A stretch of 64,000 nt of DNA from Rhizobium rosettiformans (GCF_016806065.1 NZ_CP032405.1:1392001-1456000); one strand, 5' to 3'; numbered from the stretch's first letter, positions 44,080 to 53,694 are shown. The notes: generated by a model not told the origin, from the letters alone. Made by a program: numbers and translations.

Positions 44080-44095
44080 GCAAAGGCCGTGCCAA
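44080..44095 (-). promoter_or_regulatory. Sigma-54 promoter of the nas operon
   Basis: The minus strand reads TTGGCACGGCCTTTGC, matching the sigma-54 consensus TGGCAC-N5-TTGC with GG and GC exactly 10 bases apart. Transcription would begin about 12 bases after the GC, near 44068, just in front of hairpin P1. This predicts a leader of about 165 bases before nrtA and control by an NtrC-like activator under nitrogen limitation. Confidence 0.85.
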
Positions 44096-44193
44096 TTTCA
44101 ATGGGAAGGCCCAAGTTGCTGAATTCAAATTGGAAAAATCTCTGCGGCCACGACTACGCCTGTACAAGACAATGGATGACCGGGGTTCAAAAT

Positions 44194-44209
44194 TTGTGCA
44201 ACTGCACAA
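44194..44209. promoter_or_regulatory. Palindrome upstream of the nas sigma-54 promoter
   Basis: TTGTGCA-AC-TGCACAA is a near-perfect 16-bp dyad about 100-115 bp upstream of the sigma-54 promoter, the usual distance for an enhancer site. It contains the TGCAC half-site seen in NtrC boxes, but the half-sites are closer than the typical NtrC arrangement, so the bound protein is uncertain. Confidence 0.45.
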
Positions 44210-44247
44210 GGGTGTCCAGAATTGAGGCCGCCCTTTCGTGCATTCGA

Positions 44248-45531
44248 TCAGTCGTCCGTGGCCATTGACGGCCGCTTCGCCCCGGAACGGACCTCGAAAC
44301 CAGAGACATAGTCGGTCATTCGATTGGGGTCGAAAATCCGTCCATCCATGAAACGGTCATCTTCCAAACTGCCTGGCAGAGGGGATGCATCGTCTGGCAT
44401 TTGGGCTCCGGATCCGAGTGCTGCGCGATAGAGGTCGGCGCGGTAGGCGCTCTTCGCCCGCTTCAGATTGTCGGCGCTGTGATCGACCTGCCCCCACCGG
44501 ATCATCTGGCTATAGATCCAGAGCGCCTGATTGACCTGCGGAAAGTTCGCCGCGTGGCGATGGAAAACGAAGTAATCGCGGATCAGTCGACGATTGCCTT
44601 GGGCATCCAGGCTGAACTCGCCGGCCAGGACGCGGCGAATGATGTCCCGTGATGCGGTGATGTAGCGAGGGGAGGCCAGCATCTCGGAAAGATGATCATG
44701 ATTGTCAGGCTGGTCACACCAGCGGGCGGCCTTGTCGAGCGCCACGATCAGCCGGCCGACCGTATCGGCGTTGGCTTCCGCCCAATCCGGCCGCATGCCG
44801 ACCACCTTCTCCGGCGCAGAGGGCCAGATATCCTGCTTGGCCGCGACGATCCGACCGACACCTCGTTCGGAAGCAACCATGTTCCAGGGCGCACCGACAC
44901 AAAAGCCGTCGATCGCTCCGGCAGCCAGCGCATCGGAGGTGAGGGGTGGCGGCACGACAACGAGCTTCACATCACGATCCGGATCGACGCCGCCAGCGGC
45001 CAGCCAGTAGCGGAACTCGTAATTGTGTGACGAGAAAGGATAGGTCATGCCGAGGGTCGGAGGCTGCTCGCCGTTCTGCCGCATGTCCTGCAGCACGCTC
45101 GCTAACGCTCTTGCCAGTTGAAGCGCGCTCGCATCCTCTGCCAGATCGGCGCGCACCTTCATCCGTTCGAAGAGGCGCAGTGACAACGTGATCGCATTGC
45201 CACCGCGGCCCAGAGAAAAAGGGGTGATCGTCGGGGAGGGATTGGAGCCGAGCTCCAGCATCGAGGCAACCGGCATGGGCGATAGCATATGGGCGATGTC
45301 GAACTGCCGGAAAGCCAGGCGATCACGGACATTGGCCCAGGAGACATCGCGCACGAGGTCGAGTGTCAGTCCTTCCTTGTCGGCAAATCCCATCTCCGCA
45401 GCCGCGACCAGGATCGAGGCATCCATCAGCGGAATGAAGCCGGCACGCAGGATACGCTGCTCCCGCCCGGACACATGAACCGCCGGAGCGCCTGGATCGA
45501 TGTTTCGCTGCCTGCTCATCATATCGCTCAC
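44248..45531 (-). CDS. nasS: Nitrate/nitrite sensor NasS (NrtA-like, cytoplasmic)
   Basis: A 427-residue protein homologous to NrtA (LRAGFIPLMDASILVAAAEM; LGMTYPFSSHNYEFRYWLAA; IDGFCVGAPWNMVASERGVG) but without a signal peptide, so it stays in the cytoplasm. NasS binds NasT and releases it when nitrate or nitrite binds, letting NasT antiterminate the nas leader. It is encoded 24 bp after nasT and directly before the leader. The start is GTG at 45531; ATG codons 3 and 4 codons downstream are alternatives. Confidence 0.93.
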   Translation of the reverse strand: MSDMMSRQRNIDPGAPAVHVSGREQRILRAGFIPLMDASILVAAAEMGFADKEGLTLDLVRDVSWANVRDRLAFRQFDIAHMLSPMPVASMLELGSNPSPTITPFSLGRGGNAITLSLRLFERMKVRADLAEDASALQLARALASVLQDMRQNGEQPPTLGMTYPFSSHNYEFRYWLAAGGVDPDRDVKLVVVPPPLTSDALAAGAIDGFCVGAPWNMVASERGVGRIVAAKQDIWPSAPEKVVGMRPDWAEANADTVGRLIVALDKAARWCDQPDNHDHLSEMLASPRYITASRDIIRRVLAGEFSLDAQGNRRLIRDYFVFHRHAANFPQVNQALWIYSQMIRWGQVDHSADNLKRAKSAYRADLYRAALGSGAQMPDDASPLPGSLEDDRFMDGRIFDPNRMTDYVSGFEVRSGAKRPSMATDD

Positions 45532-45555
45532 TTCACTGTCCCCGCGCGCCGGTCA

Positions 45556-46143
45556 TCACAGCAGCAATCCCGCAGCGGTCACTACGCTCTGGGCTATGTC
45601 GACCAGTTTCTTTTTCTCGTTCATGGCGGTTTGACGCATGAGCGCGAAGGCTTCCTCCTCGCTCATGCCGCGCATCTTCATCAGGATGCCCTTGGCGCGC
45701 TCAATGACCTTGCGCTCCTCGAGCGCGTTCTTCGCTTCGGCCAGTTCGCGTTGCAGACGGCTGAACGCGTTGAAGCGGCTGACCGCCATATCGAGGATCG
45801 GCTTCACCCGTTCCTTGCGCAACCCATCGACGATATAGGCCGAGACGCCGGCATCCACGGCGGCCTCGATGGAGGCGCTGTCTGAGCGATCGACGAACAT
45901 GGCGATCGGCCTGCTGACCGAGCGGGTGAGCTGGAAGAGATGCTCCATCATGTCACGGTTCGGGTTCTCGATATCGATGATGATGACGTCAGGCGCCAGC
46001 GTCTCCACCGTCTTGGCAATTCCCTGTACCCCGAGAGCGACGGTCACGTGCCGGTGACCTGCCTCGCGCAAACCGTCCTCGATGATCGCTGCGCGAACAG
46101 CGTTTTCATCGATCACAAGGATGGTGAGGTCGAGATGGTTCAT
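45556..46143 (-). CDS. nasT: Nitrate-responsive antiterminator NasT (ANTAR protein)
   Basis: A 195-residue response-regulator-like protein. Residues 1-120 form a receiver-type domain (LTILVIDENAVRAAIIEDGL; VIIIDIENPNRD) and residues 130-190 are the ANTAR RNA-binding domain (VIERAKGILMKMRGMSEEEA then FALMRQTAM). The start at 46143 is used; a frame extension to 46209 has no homology. It is first in the nasT-nasS pair. Its RNA target is almost certainly the two-hairpin element at 44022-44064, so this locus regulates itself in cis. Confidence 0.94.
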   Translation of the reverse strand: MNHLDLTILVIDENAVRAAIIEDGLREAGHRHVTVALGVQGIAKTVETLAPDVIIIDIENPNRDMMEHLFQLTRSVSRPIAMFVDRSDSASIEAAVDAGVSAYIVDGLRKERVKPILDMAVSRFNAFSRLQRELAEAKNALEERKVIERAKGILMKMRGMSEEEAFALMRQTAMNEKKKLVDIAQSVVTAAGLLL

Positions 46144-46268
46144 GTGCGATTGATGACGCAATGCAACAAAGTTGGCAAGCTTGGGGCCTAAATTTTGAGC
46201 TTGCTGCAATGGAAACTATTTTTTGAGCAGATTGGCCCGCCGTCCTCACCAGTGACGCAGAAAAACGA

Positions 46269-46297
46269 AGCCCCCGGAGTGGTCAACTCCGGGGGCT
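46269..46297 (-). terminator. Intrinsic terminator of the MFS gene
   Basis: A 12-bp perfect stem AGCCCCCGGAGT / ACTCCGGGGGCT with a 5-base loop; on the minus strand it is followed by TCGTTTTT. It lies 39 bp after the stop of the MFS gene and upstream of nasT, insulating the nas genes. Confidence 0.88.
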
Positions 46298-46335
46298 GTC
46301 GGAAAAGTGCGGGCTTCGTCTGTATTCGTTGGTGC

Positions 46336-47670
46336 TCAGTCCTGGCCCTTGGGCTGGAGCGATATCTGCCGTGCGAGCGCAAGCGCGATCAGCGTGCAGA
46401 CGGCACCCGATAGAAGGTAGAGGCCGGCTGCAAACAGACCGAACCAGGTGGACAGCAGCAGTGCCGCGAGCGGCGCAAACCCTGCCCCGAACATCCAGGA
46501 GAGTGCCGAGACAATCGCGGAGGCCGTGTAGCGGTTTCGGCGGTCGAACAGCGAAGCGATGGTTCCGGAGGACTGGGCGAAATTGAAGCCGAGAATGACG
46601 AAACCAACCATCATGTAGGCGACGACACCGGCCTGGCCGCCGTTGAGGAGCAGAGGCGCCGTCAGCGCGAAGGCGCCGATGGCCCAGGCCCCCCAGACGA
46701 GGATCCTGTCGCGGCCGATCCGGTCCGAAAGCCAGCCGGAGAACAGCATGGCAAGGATACCGACGGCAGCACCGGCCGCTTCGATCAGAAGGAAGGTGCC
46801 CGGTGCTTCATCCGTATAGAGGAAGATCCACGATAGCGGGAAAACCGTGACCATGTGGAACATGGCAAAGGTTGCAAGCGGCACGAAGACGCCGAGCAGA
46901 ACCGTGCGTCCGTCTTGTGAGAGGGTGGAGCGCAACCTCGTCGGTGTCAGTTCGTTCGTCTCGAAGAGCTCCTTGAACTCCGGCGTGTCGACGATGCGCA
47001 GACGCGCAAAGAGTGCCACGACATTGATCGCGAAGGCGACGAAGAACGGATAGCGCCAGCCCCAGTCGAGGAAGTCGGCGGCCGAAAGCGTCATGACGAG
47101 GTAGGCGAACAGCACGGCGGCGACGGCAAGGCCAACCACAGCGCCGAGCTGAGGGATCATGGCATAGAAACCACGCTTGTCCTTCGACGCAGTGATGGCC
47201 AGTAGCGGTGCAAGGCCATCCCAGGTGCCGCCAAGCGCCAGACCCTGGCCGATGCGCAGGAGCGCCAGCATGGCGATCGCCCACCACCCGGCGGTTTCAT
47301 AGGAGGGCACCAGACCCATGGCGACGGTCGAGGTTCCCAGCAGGAAAAGCGCCACCGTAAGCTTGGTCACGCGGCCATGCCGGCGGTCGAGGGCCGTGAA
47401 GATCACCGTGCCCAGCGGTCGTGCCACGAAAGCGAGAGCCACAAGCACGAAGGACCAGAGTGTCCCGGTCAGCGGATCGAGGAACGGAAAGATGCGCGCT
47501 GGAAAGACGATGACCGACGCGATCGCGAACACGAAGAAGTCGAAGAACTCCGACGTGCGCCCGATGATGACGCCGACAGCGATATCGGACGGGGAAACGT
47601 GATGGTCATCTTCTGAAGTTGTGCGGCCGTTCTGTGCGGCCGGAGGTGCAGAACCGGTCATGCTCGCCAT
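46336..47670 (-). CDS. MFS transporter, metabolite:H+ symporter-like
   Basis: A 444-residue transporter with twelve helices. N-terminal part VGVIIGRTSEFFDFFVFAIA and the loop motif RPLGTVIFTALDRRHGRVTK (residues about 83-102), plus LRIGQGLALGGTWDGLAPLL around 140, are typical of the MHS (ShiA/ProP/KgtP-like) subfamily that imports organic acids with protons. The second conserved loop FSGWLSDRIGRDRI lies in the middle. Substrate unknown. It has its own terminator and is separated from cyoA by a 238-bp divergent gap. No visible link with the nas genes downstream. Confidence 0.88.
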   Translation of the reverse strand: MASMTGSAPPAAQNGRTTSEDDHHVSPSDIAVGVIIGRTSEFFDFFVFAIASVIVFPARIFPFLDPLTGTLWSFVLVALAFVARPLGTVIFTALDRRHGRVTKLTVALFLLGTSTVAMGLVPSYETAGWWAIAMLALLRIGQGLALGGTWDGLAPLLAITASKDKRGFYAMIPQLGAVVGLAVAAVLFAYLVMTLSAADFLDWGWRYPFFVAFAINVVALFARLRIVDTPEFKELFETNELTPTRLRSTLSQDGRTVLLGVFVPLATFAMFHMVTVFPLSWIFLYTDEAPGTFLLIEAAGAAVGILAMLFSGWLSDRIGRDRILVWGAWAIGAFALTAPLLLNGGQAGVVAYMMVGFVILGFNFAQSSGTIASLFDRRNRYTASAIVSALSWMFGAGFAPLAALLLSTWFGLFAAGLYLLSGAVCTLIALALARQISLQPKGQD

Positions 47671-47908
47671 GTCGCGGGATCACTTTCTCGATTGTACTGG
47701 GCGGGCGCACATCGGGAGATACAGCCTTCGCCTTAGTCTAACATGCTGAAATGAAATGCCGCAGGTGCGGCCAAATTGACAGGTGACAAATTGTCGTATG
47801 TGCTGCACCGCAAAACCCAACTAACTACCTTGGCGAATGTCAATGGTCGTCGAGTGGTGTTCGGGGGGGATCCCTGCTCTGTGACCCGTCAGTGTATCAG
47901 GGTAAGAG

Positions 47909-49114
47909 ATGCAAGAGCTTCGCCTCCCGAAAATACTGGCCGCCGTGGTGGCGGTCCTTTTCCTGTCCGCCTGCAAGGCCGAAGTCCTTGCTCCGACCGG
48001 CGACGTCGCCGCCCAGCAGCGTGACCTGCTCGTCATCTCTACGCTTCTGATGCTGATCATAATCATTCCGGTGATGGCGCTCACCTGCTGGTTCGCTTGG
48101 CACTACCGTGCATCCAACAGTCAGGCGATCTACAGGCCGAACTGGTCCCACTCGACCAAGCTCGAGCTGATCATCTGGGCAATCCCCCTGATGATCATCA
48201 TCTGCCTCGGTGCGCTGACCTGGGTCGGCACCCACCTTCTCGATCCCTATCGGCCACTGGCGCGCGTGTCTGCAGAGCAGCCGCTTGATCCGCAGCAGGA
48301 GCCGCTCGACGTGCAAGTCGTGGCCCTCGATTGGAAATGGCTCTTCATCTACCCGCAATATGGCGTCGCGGCCGTCAATGAGCTCCCGGTTCCTACCGAT
48401 CGGCCGATCCGGTTCTCGCTGACCTCCTCTTCGGTCATGAATGCCTTCTACATCCCGCACATGGCCGGCATGATCTACGCAATGCCCGGCATGCAGACGA
48501 CGCTGCACGGCGTCTTCAATCAGGAGGGCACCTTCCAGGGCCTCGCCTCGCATTACTCGGGCGCCGGCTTCTCCGGCATGCGTTTCAAGGCGAGGGCAAC
48601 TGATGCCGCAGCCTTCGATGCTTGGGTTGAAGAGGCCCGTGCGGGCGCCGACAAGCTGGACCGGGCGAAGTATCTCGAGCTCGAACGCCCCAGTGAAAAC
48701 GTGAAGCCGGTGACCTTCGCCAGTGTCGATCCGCAGCTCTTTCCGCGCGTGGTCAACATGTGCGTCGAAGACGGTAAGATCTGCATGGCCGAAATGATGG
48801 CGCTCGATGCCCAGGGTGGAACGGGTCTCGCCGGAACGGTCAATATGAGCGCGCTGATCTACGACAAGCATGAACGTCGCGGCACGCGCGAGCCGGTCTT
48901 CGGCTGGGAACCCTTCAAGGTTCTAGGCTTCTGCTCGGCGGAAGAACTGGAGCAGATGCTGGCCGCTAAGCCCGCTTCCTACAACGACCAGCCCGTCGTT
49001 TCGGGTCCCCTGATGGGACACAACATGCCGCAGCCGGTATCGCCTTTCGGCGGTGAGGCCGAACGTTTTCTCACGCTCGTCCGGCAGGCATCCGGCAATG
49101 CGCCGCAACTCTGA
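47909..49114 (+). CDS. cyoA: Cytochrome bo ubiquinol oxidase subunit II
   Basis: A 401-residue lipoprotein: signal with lipobox LFLSAC (Cys22), two membrane helices (residues about 40-65 and 85-110) and a periplasmic cupredoxin domain. The CuA ligands of cytochrome c oxidases are absent, as expected for a quinol oxidase (LDWKWLFIYPQYGVAAVNEL, MQTTLHGVFNQEGTFQGLAS). It carries a C-terminal extension beyond about residue 280 containing two Cys pairs. First gene of cyoABCD; the 238-bp upstream gap shared with the MFS gene holds the promoter, which I could not pin down. Confidence 0.95.
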   Translation: MQELRLPKILAAVVAVLFLSACKAEVLAPTGDVAAQQRDLLVISTLLMLIIIIPVMALTCWFAWHYRASNSQAIYRPNWSHSTKLELIIWAIPLMIIICLGALTWVGTHLLDPYRPLARVSAEQPLDPQQEPLDVQVVALDWKWLFIYPQYGVAAVNELPVPTDRPIRFSLTSSSVMNAFYIPHMAGMIYAMPGMQTTLHGVFNQEGTFQGLASHYSGAGFSGMRFKARATDAAAFDAWVEEARAGADKLDRAKYLELERPSENVKPVTFASVDPQLFPRVVNMCVEDGKICMAEMMALDAQGGTGLAGTVNMSALIYDKHERRGTREPVFGWEPFKVLGFCSAEELEQMLAAKPASYNDQPVVSGPLMGHNMPQPVSPFGGEAERFLTLVRQASGNAPQL

Positions 49115-49126
49115 CAGGAATTTGGC

Positions 49127-51130
49127 ATGGCTACGATAGACCATTCCACCACGCTTCTTCTCGGTCGCCTCAACTGGAGTGCGATCCCGACGGACCCGAT
49201 CGTGCTCGCGACCTTCGTCGTCGTGGCCATCGGCGGCGCCGCAACGGTGGGCGCGTTGACCTATTACCGCCTATGGGGTTACCTCTGGCGGGAATGGCTG
49301 ACCTCTGTCGATCACAAGAAGATCGGCATCATGTACATAATACTGGCCTTGGTGATGCTGGTGCGCGGCTTCGCCGACGCCATCATGATGCGACTGCAGC
49401 AGGTACTCGCCTTCAACGGCTCTGAGGGCTACCTCAACGCCCATCACTACGACCAGATCTTCACCGCCCACGGCGTGATCATGATCTTCTTCGTGGCGAT
49501 GCCCTTCGTCACGGGTCTGATGAACTACGTCGTGCCGCTGCAGATCGGCGCGCGAGACGTCTCGTTCCCCTTCCTCAACAACTTCTCCTTCTGGATGACC
49601 GTCGGCGGTGCTGTGCTTGTCATGGCTTCGCTCTTCGTCGGTGAGTTCGCGCAGACCGGCTGGCTTGCCTTCCCGCCGCTGTCGGGCATCGGCTACAGTC
49701 CCTGGGTCGGGGTCGATTATTATATCTGGGGCCTGCAGATCGCCGGCGTCGGGACGACCCTCTCAGGCATCAACCTGCTCGTCACCATCGTCAAGATGCG
49801 CGCCCCGGGCATGACCCTGATGCGCATGCCTGTCTTCACCTGGACGGCACTCTGCACCAACATCCTCATCGTCGCCTCCTTCCCGGTGCTGACGATGACC
49901 CTGATCCTCCTGACGCTCGATCGCTACGTGGGAACGAACTTCTTCACGAATGATCTCGGCGGCAACCCGATGATGTATATCAACCTCATCTGGATCTGGG
50001 GTCACCCGGAAGTCTACATCCTCATCCTGCCGCTCTTCGGTGTCTTCTCGGAGATCACCTCAACCTTCTCGGGCAAGCGCCTCTTCGGCTACAGCTCGAT
50101 GGTCTATGCGACCGTCTGCATCACGATCCTGAGCTACATCGTCTGGCTGCACCACTTCTTCACAATGGGTTCCGGCGCCTCGGTGAACGCCTTCTTCGGC
50201 ATCACAACCATGATCATCTCGGTGCCCACGGGAGCCAAGATCTTCAACTGGCTCTTCACCATGTACAAGGGGAGGGTGCGCTTCGAATTGCCGATGATGT
50301 GGACGGTCGCCTTCATGCTGACCTTCACCATTGGTGGCATGACCGGCGTTCTCCTGGCCGTCCCGCCGGCAGACTTCGTCCTGCACAACTCGCTCTTCCT
50401 GGTGGCGCACTTCCACAACGTCATCATCGGTGGCGTGCTCTTCGGCTGCTTTGCCGCGATCGCCTACTGGTGGCCAAAGGCCTTTGGCTTCCAGCTCAAT
50501 GTCTTCTGGGGCAAGGTCTCCTTCTGGAGCTGGGTCAGCGGCTTCTGGCTCGCCTTCATGCCGCTCTATGTGCTCGGCCTGATGGGTGTCACCCGCCGCA
50601 TGCGCGTCTTCGATGATCCGGATCTCAGGATCTGGTTCATTCTGGCTGCCCTCGGCGCGCTCCTGATCGCCGTCGGCATCGCCGCCTTCTTCATCCAGAT
50701 TGCGGTGTCGATCTGGAACCGGAAGGACAACATGGACGTCACCGGCGACCCCTGGGATGGCCGCACGCTGGAATGGGCGACATCCTCCCCGCCGCCGGCC
50801 TACAACTTCGCCTTCACGCCTGTGGTCCACGATCTCGACGCCTGGCATGACATGAAGCAGGTCGGTCAGAAGCGTCCGAAAGCACCCTATCTGCCGATCC
50901 ACATGCCGCGTTACACCGGCACGGGTGTGATCATCTCAGGCCTCGCCACGGTCTGCGGCTTTGCGCTGGTCTGGTACATCTGGTGGCTGGCGGCCCTGGC
51001 CTTCCTCGCGATCATCGCCGTCTCGATCGCCCATACCTTCAACTACGACCGGGACTATTACGTCCCCGTCGACGAGGTCGAGCGCGTCGAAAAGGCGCGT
51101 GACCGCGAACTGGCAAGCGTAGGAGCGTAA
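49127..51130 (+). CDS. cyoB: Cytochrome bo ubiquinol oxidase subunit I
   Basis: A 667-residue heme-copper oxidase catalytic subunit with about fifteen helices. Heme and CuB sites are intact: [20 protein letters not shown] (low-spin heme His near residue 109), [15 protein letters not shown] with the His-Tyr crosslink pair, [10 protein letters not shown] and [11 protein letters not shown]. It reduces oxygen with ubiquinol electrons and pumps protons. Length and helix count match the family. Starts 12 bp after cyoA. Confidence 0.97.
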   Translation: MATIDHSTTLLLGRLNWSAIPTDPIVLATFVVVAIGGAATVGALTYYRLWGYLWREWLTSVDHKKIGIMYIILALVMLVRGFADAIMMRLQQVLAFNGSEGYLNAHHYDQIFTAHGVIMIFFVAMPFVTGLMNYVVPLQIGARDVSFPFLNNFSFWMTVGGAVLVMASLFVGEFAQTGWLAFPPLSGIGYSPWVGVDYYIWGLQIAGVGTTLSGINLLVTIVKMRAPGMTLMRMPVFTWTALCTNILIVASFPVLTMTLILLTLDRYVGTNFFTNDLGGNPMMYINLIWIWGHPEVYILILPLFGVFSEITSTFSGKRLFGYSSMVYATVCITILSYIVWLHHFFTMGSGASVNAFFGITTMIISVPTGAKIFNWLFTMYKGRVRFELPMMWTVAFMLTFTIGGMTGVLLAVPPADFVLHNSLFLVAHFHNVIIGGVLFGCFAAIAYWWPKAFGFQLNVFWGKVSFWSWVSGFWLAFMPLYVLGLMGVTRRMRVFDDPDLRIWFILAALGALLIAVGIAAFFIQIAVSIWNRKDNMDVTGDPWDGRTLEWATSSPPPAYNFAFTPVVHDLDAWHDMKQVGQKRPKAPYLPIHMPRYTGTGVIISGLATVCGFALVWYIWWLAALAFLAIIAVSIAHTFNYDRDYYVPVDEVERVEKARDRELASVGA

Positions 51131-51135
51131 AGATC

Positions 51136-51756
51136 GTGAGTACCGTCACCCACACCGATACGCCCGCCGTCTATTGGGAAACCGAGCCGCATCACCATCC
51201 GGAAGGCGGGTCCACCCGGCTCGGCTTCTGGATCTACCTGATGAGCGACTGCCTGATGTTCGCAGTCCTCTTTGCGGTCTTTGCCGTGGTCGGCCAGAGC
51301 TATGCGGCCGGTCCCGGGCCCAAGGCGCTCTTCGATCTGAACCTGATTGCGATCAACACCGGCTTCCTGCTGGTCTCCTCGATCACCTTCGGCTTCGCCA
51401 TGCTCGCCATGTACGAGGGCAGGCAGGCTCGCATGCAGATCTGGCTTGCCGTCACCCTGCTGCTTGGCCTCGCCTTCCTGGCGCTCGAGATCTACGAGTT
51501 CCATCACCTGATCGAGCTCGGCGCCGGTCCCCAGCGTTCGGCCTTCCTCTCGGCCTTCTTCGCGCTGGTCGGCACCCACGGCCTGCACGTGCTGTTCGGC
51601 TGCATCTGGCTCGTCACGCTGATGGTGCAGATCAATCAAAAGGGCCTGATCCCGGCGAACACCCGACGCATGGAATGCTTGAGCATGTTCTGGCACTTCC
51701 TCGACGTCATCTGGATCGGCGTCTTCACCTTCGTTTATCTTTTGGGGATGATCTGA
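51136..51756 (+). CDS. cyoC: Cytochrome bo ubiquinol oxidase subunit III
   Basis: A 206-residue membrane protein with five helices; RLGFWIYLMSDCLMFAVLFA is helix 1 and GTHGLHVLFGCIWLVTLMVQ lies near residue 155. It begins with GTG (51136), 5 bp after the cyoB stop, and ends with a one-base overlap (TGATG) with cyoD. It stabilises the oxidase core and has no redox centre. Confidence 0.95.
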   Translation: MSTVTHTDTPAVYWETEPHHHPEGGSTRLGFWIYLMSDCLMFAVLFAVFAVVGQSYAAGPGPKALFDLNLIAINTGFLLVSSITFGFAMLAMYEGRQARMQIWLAVTLLLGLAFLALEIYEFHHLIELGAGPQRSAFLSAFFALVGTHGLHVLFGCIWLVTLMVQINQKGLIPANTRRMECLSMFWHFLDVIWIGVFTFVYLLGMI

Positions 51757-52154
51757 TGTCACAACACTCCATCAAGCCCCATGGCCACAATGAACAGAGC
51801 CACGACAGCACTGGCCATGACCATGGCAGCTATCGTTCCTACCTGACGGGCTTCGTTCTTGCCGCCATTCTGACGATCATACCCTTTGCGGTCGTGATGA
51901 GCGGCGGATTCGACAGCCGCGTTCTGACGGCGGTGACGGTAATCGGCTTCGCTGTCGTCCAGGTCCTCGTTCACATGGTCTACTTCCTGCACATGAACAC
52001 GCGTTCGGACGAGGGCTGGACCATGCTGTCGATGATTTTCACCATCATCGTGGTTGTGATCATGATCGCTGGCTCCGTCTGGGTCATGTTTAATCTGAAC
52101 ACCAACATGATGCCGTCAATGGACCACGAGAGCTTCCAGGGCTTCGGCTCCTGA
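51756..52154 (+). CDS. cyoD: Cytochrome bo ubiquinol oxidase subunit IV
   Basis: A 132-residue protein with a His-rich hydrophilic N-terminus (about 30 residues, HGHNEQSHDSTGHDHGSY) and three helices. The family segment VQVLVHMVYFLHMNTRSDEG is at residues 68-87. Its start overlaps the cyoC stop. The His-rich N-terminus is longer than in E. coli CyoD and might bind metal, but that is speculation. Confidence 0.94.
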   Translation: MSQHSIKPHGHNEQSHDSTGHDHGSYRSYLTGFVLAAILTIIPFAVVMSGGFDSRVLTAVTVIGFAVVQVLVHMVYFLHMNTRSDEGWTMLSMIFTIIVVVIMIAGSVWVMFNLNTNMMPSMDHESFQGFGS

Positions 52155-52168
52155 AACAGCGAGGCGAC

Positions 52169-52873
52169 ATGACGCGAGCGGGCCGACCATGGTGGATTAT
52201 CGGGCTCGGCACGCTCGCCGTCGCCCTGCTCCTCGGTCTGGGCGTCTGGCAATTGCAGCGTCTGCAGTGGAAGACGGCCCTCATCGAGCGCGTCGAGGCG
52301 GGGCTTCTTGCTCCACCGGTCGCTGCGCCCGGTCCGGTTGACTGGGCTGCCGTCTCCTTCGACACCGCGGAATATCGCCGCGTCGAGGTGCAAGGCCGCT
52401 ATCTTCCGGGCGACGATATCCTCGTCAAGGCCGTGACGGCCCGCGGGTCGGGCTTCTGGGTCATGTCGCCATTTGAAACGCGGGAAGGATGGCGGCTCTT
52501 CGTCAACAGAGGCTTCGTTCCTGATGATCGCCGGTCACCGGCGGACCGTCCGCAGCCGAACGGCGAGCAGGAAGTGACGGGGCTTTTGCGGCTCACCCAG
52601 CCCGGCGGCGCCTTCTTGCGGGACAATGATCCCGCCAATGGTCGCTGGTTCTCGCGCGACACTGTTGCGATGGGCGGTACGCTCGGCCTCGGTGACGTCG
52701 CGCCCTATTTCATCGATGCCGACGCACGCGTCGACGCCCTCCCGATCGGCGGACTGACCGTCGTCTCCTTCCCGAACAAACACTTCGGCTATGCGATGAC
52801 CTGGTTCGGTCTGGCTGCCGTCTTTGCCTACCTGCTTTACCGCGCCACGAGACCCGGCGCACCAGACCGCTAA
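52169..52873 (+). CDS. SURF1-family oxidase assembly protein
   Basis: A 234-residue protein with two end-located membrane helices (WWIIGLGTLAVALLLGLGVW near the N-terminus; YAMTWFGLAAVFAYLLYRAT at the C-terminus) flanking a periplasmic domain. SURF1 marks are GVWQLQRLQWKTALI, RLFVNRGFVPDDRR and PNKHFGYAMTWFGLA. It inserts heme a or o into terminal oxidases. It follows cyoD by 14 bp, so assembly factor and oxidase are co-expressed; no heme O synthase gene is in this operon. Confidence 0.92.
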   Translation: MTRAGRPWWIIGLGTLAVALLLGLGVWQLQRLQWKTALIERVEAGLLAPPVAAPGPVDWAAVSFDTAEYRRVEVQGRYLPGDDILVKAVTARGSGFWVMSPFETREGWRLFVNRGFVPDDRRSPADRPQPNGEQEVTGLLRLTQPGGAFLRDNDPANGRWFSRDTVAMGGTLGLGDVAPYFIDADARVDALPIGGLTVVSFPNKHFGYAMTWFGLAAVFAYLLYRATRPGAPDR

Positions 52874-52896
52874 TAGCGCGCTTTGCGACGGGTTGG

Positions 52897-53598
52897 TCAG
52901 GATCTTTTCGATCCGGCGGCCCGGGGCGTTGGCACCGCGGTGTCAGCGGGTGCGGTCCACATGCTCTTGATGAGCTGTTTCACCTGGTTTTGCAGAATAT
53001 CGTCCTGTCTTGCCACTTCCACGAAGCGGCCGGTGAACTCGCGCGTGGAGCTCAAGAGACCTGCAAGCGCGATCGACGCCATCATGCCCAGCTTGGTGTC
53101 GAACGGGCGCTGCTGCCCCGATGCATCGAGGCTTGACTGCACGAAAGGATAGAGGACTTCGAGAAATGGCTTCGCCAGAGCCTCTTCGATGAAGTCCTTT
53201 CGTTCCTCGTCGCGGCTGTGAATGATTTCCGAAAACAGAATTCTCGAAAAATGCGTGCGCCGCCAAATCACTTCGACGACTTCGGAACTGATGAAATCGA
53301 CACGCTCTGCCTGCGGGCGTTCACGGGCCCGATCAATCGCGGACTCGAGCAACTCGACGGTTTCGCGCGCCACTTCGGTCACGATCGCCTGCCAAAGGCC
53401 CATCTTCGATCCGTAGCGATAGGAGATCAGCGCAACGTCCACGCCTGCGGTCGTTGCGATCGCACGCAGTGATGTCTGCTCGAAACCATTTGCCGCAAAG
53501 GTCTCCATGGCAGCATCCAGAAGGCCTTCGGCATTCTGTTCTGCGCCCCGGCGAGGCCTCCCTCGTTTCCGTTCGGTCACGTTCTTAATCTGTTTCAC
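52897..53598 (-). CDS. TetR-family repressor of the RND efflux operon
   Basis: A 233-residue TetR protein: basic N-terminus (ERKRGRPRRGAEQNAEGLLD), helix-turn-helix at about residues 38-60 (LRAIATTAGVDVALISYRYG) and a helical ligand domain. I use the GTG at 53598 with GAGGGTG before it, because an alternative ATG at 53637 would overlap the -35 box of the divergent efflux promoter. Divergence from an efflux operon is the classical AcrR/TtgR arrangement, so it likely represses that operon and itself. It converges with the SURF1 gene (23 bp apart). Confidence 0.87.
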   Translation of the reverse strand: MKQIKNVTERKRGRPRRGAEQNAEGLLDAAMETFAANGFEQTSLRAIATTAGVDVALISYRYGSKMGLWQAIVTEVARETVELLESAIDRARERPQAERVDFISSEVVEVIWRRTHFSRILFSEIIHSRDEERKDFIEEALAKPFLEVLYPFVQSSLDASGQQRPFDTKLGMMASIALAGLLSSTREFTGRFVEVARQDDILQNQVKQLIKSMWTAPADTAVPTPRAAGSKRS

Positions 53599-53618
53599 AC
53601 CACCCTCAATTCGTTCGC

Positions 53619-53666
53619 TTGACAAGCCTAGCCGCATTCCGGCATATATTCAACAGACGATGAATA
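53619..53666 (+). promoter_or_regulatory. Efflux promoter with TetR operator
   Basis: A consensus -35 box TTGACA (53619-53624) is followed after 18 bp by CATATA (53643-53648), and just downstream by the dyad TATTCA-N8-TGAATA (53647-53666), a fitting site for a TetR dimer blocking the promoter. The adaptor gene starts at 53695 after a CAGGAG ribosome binding site. Confidence 0.65.
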
Positions 53667-53694
53667 ATTCTTCCCTCGTTTTCAGGAGCTTGCG

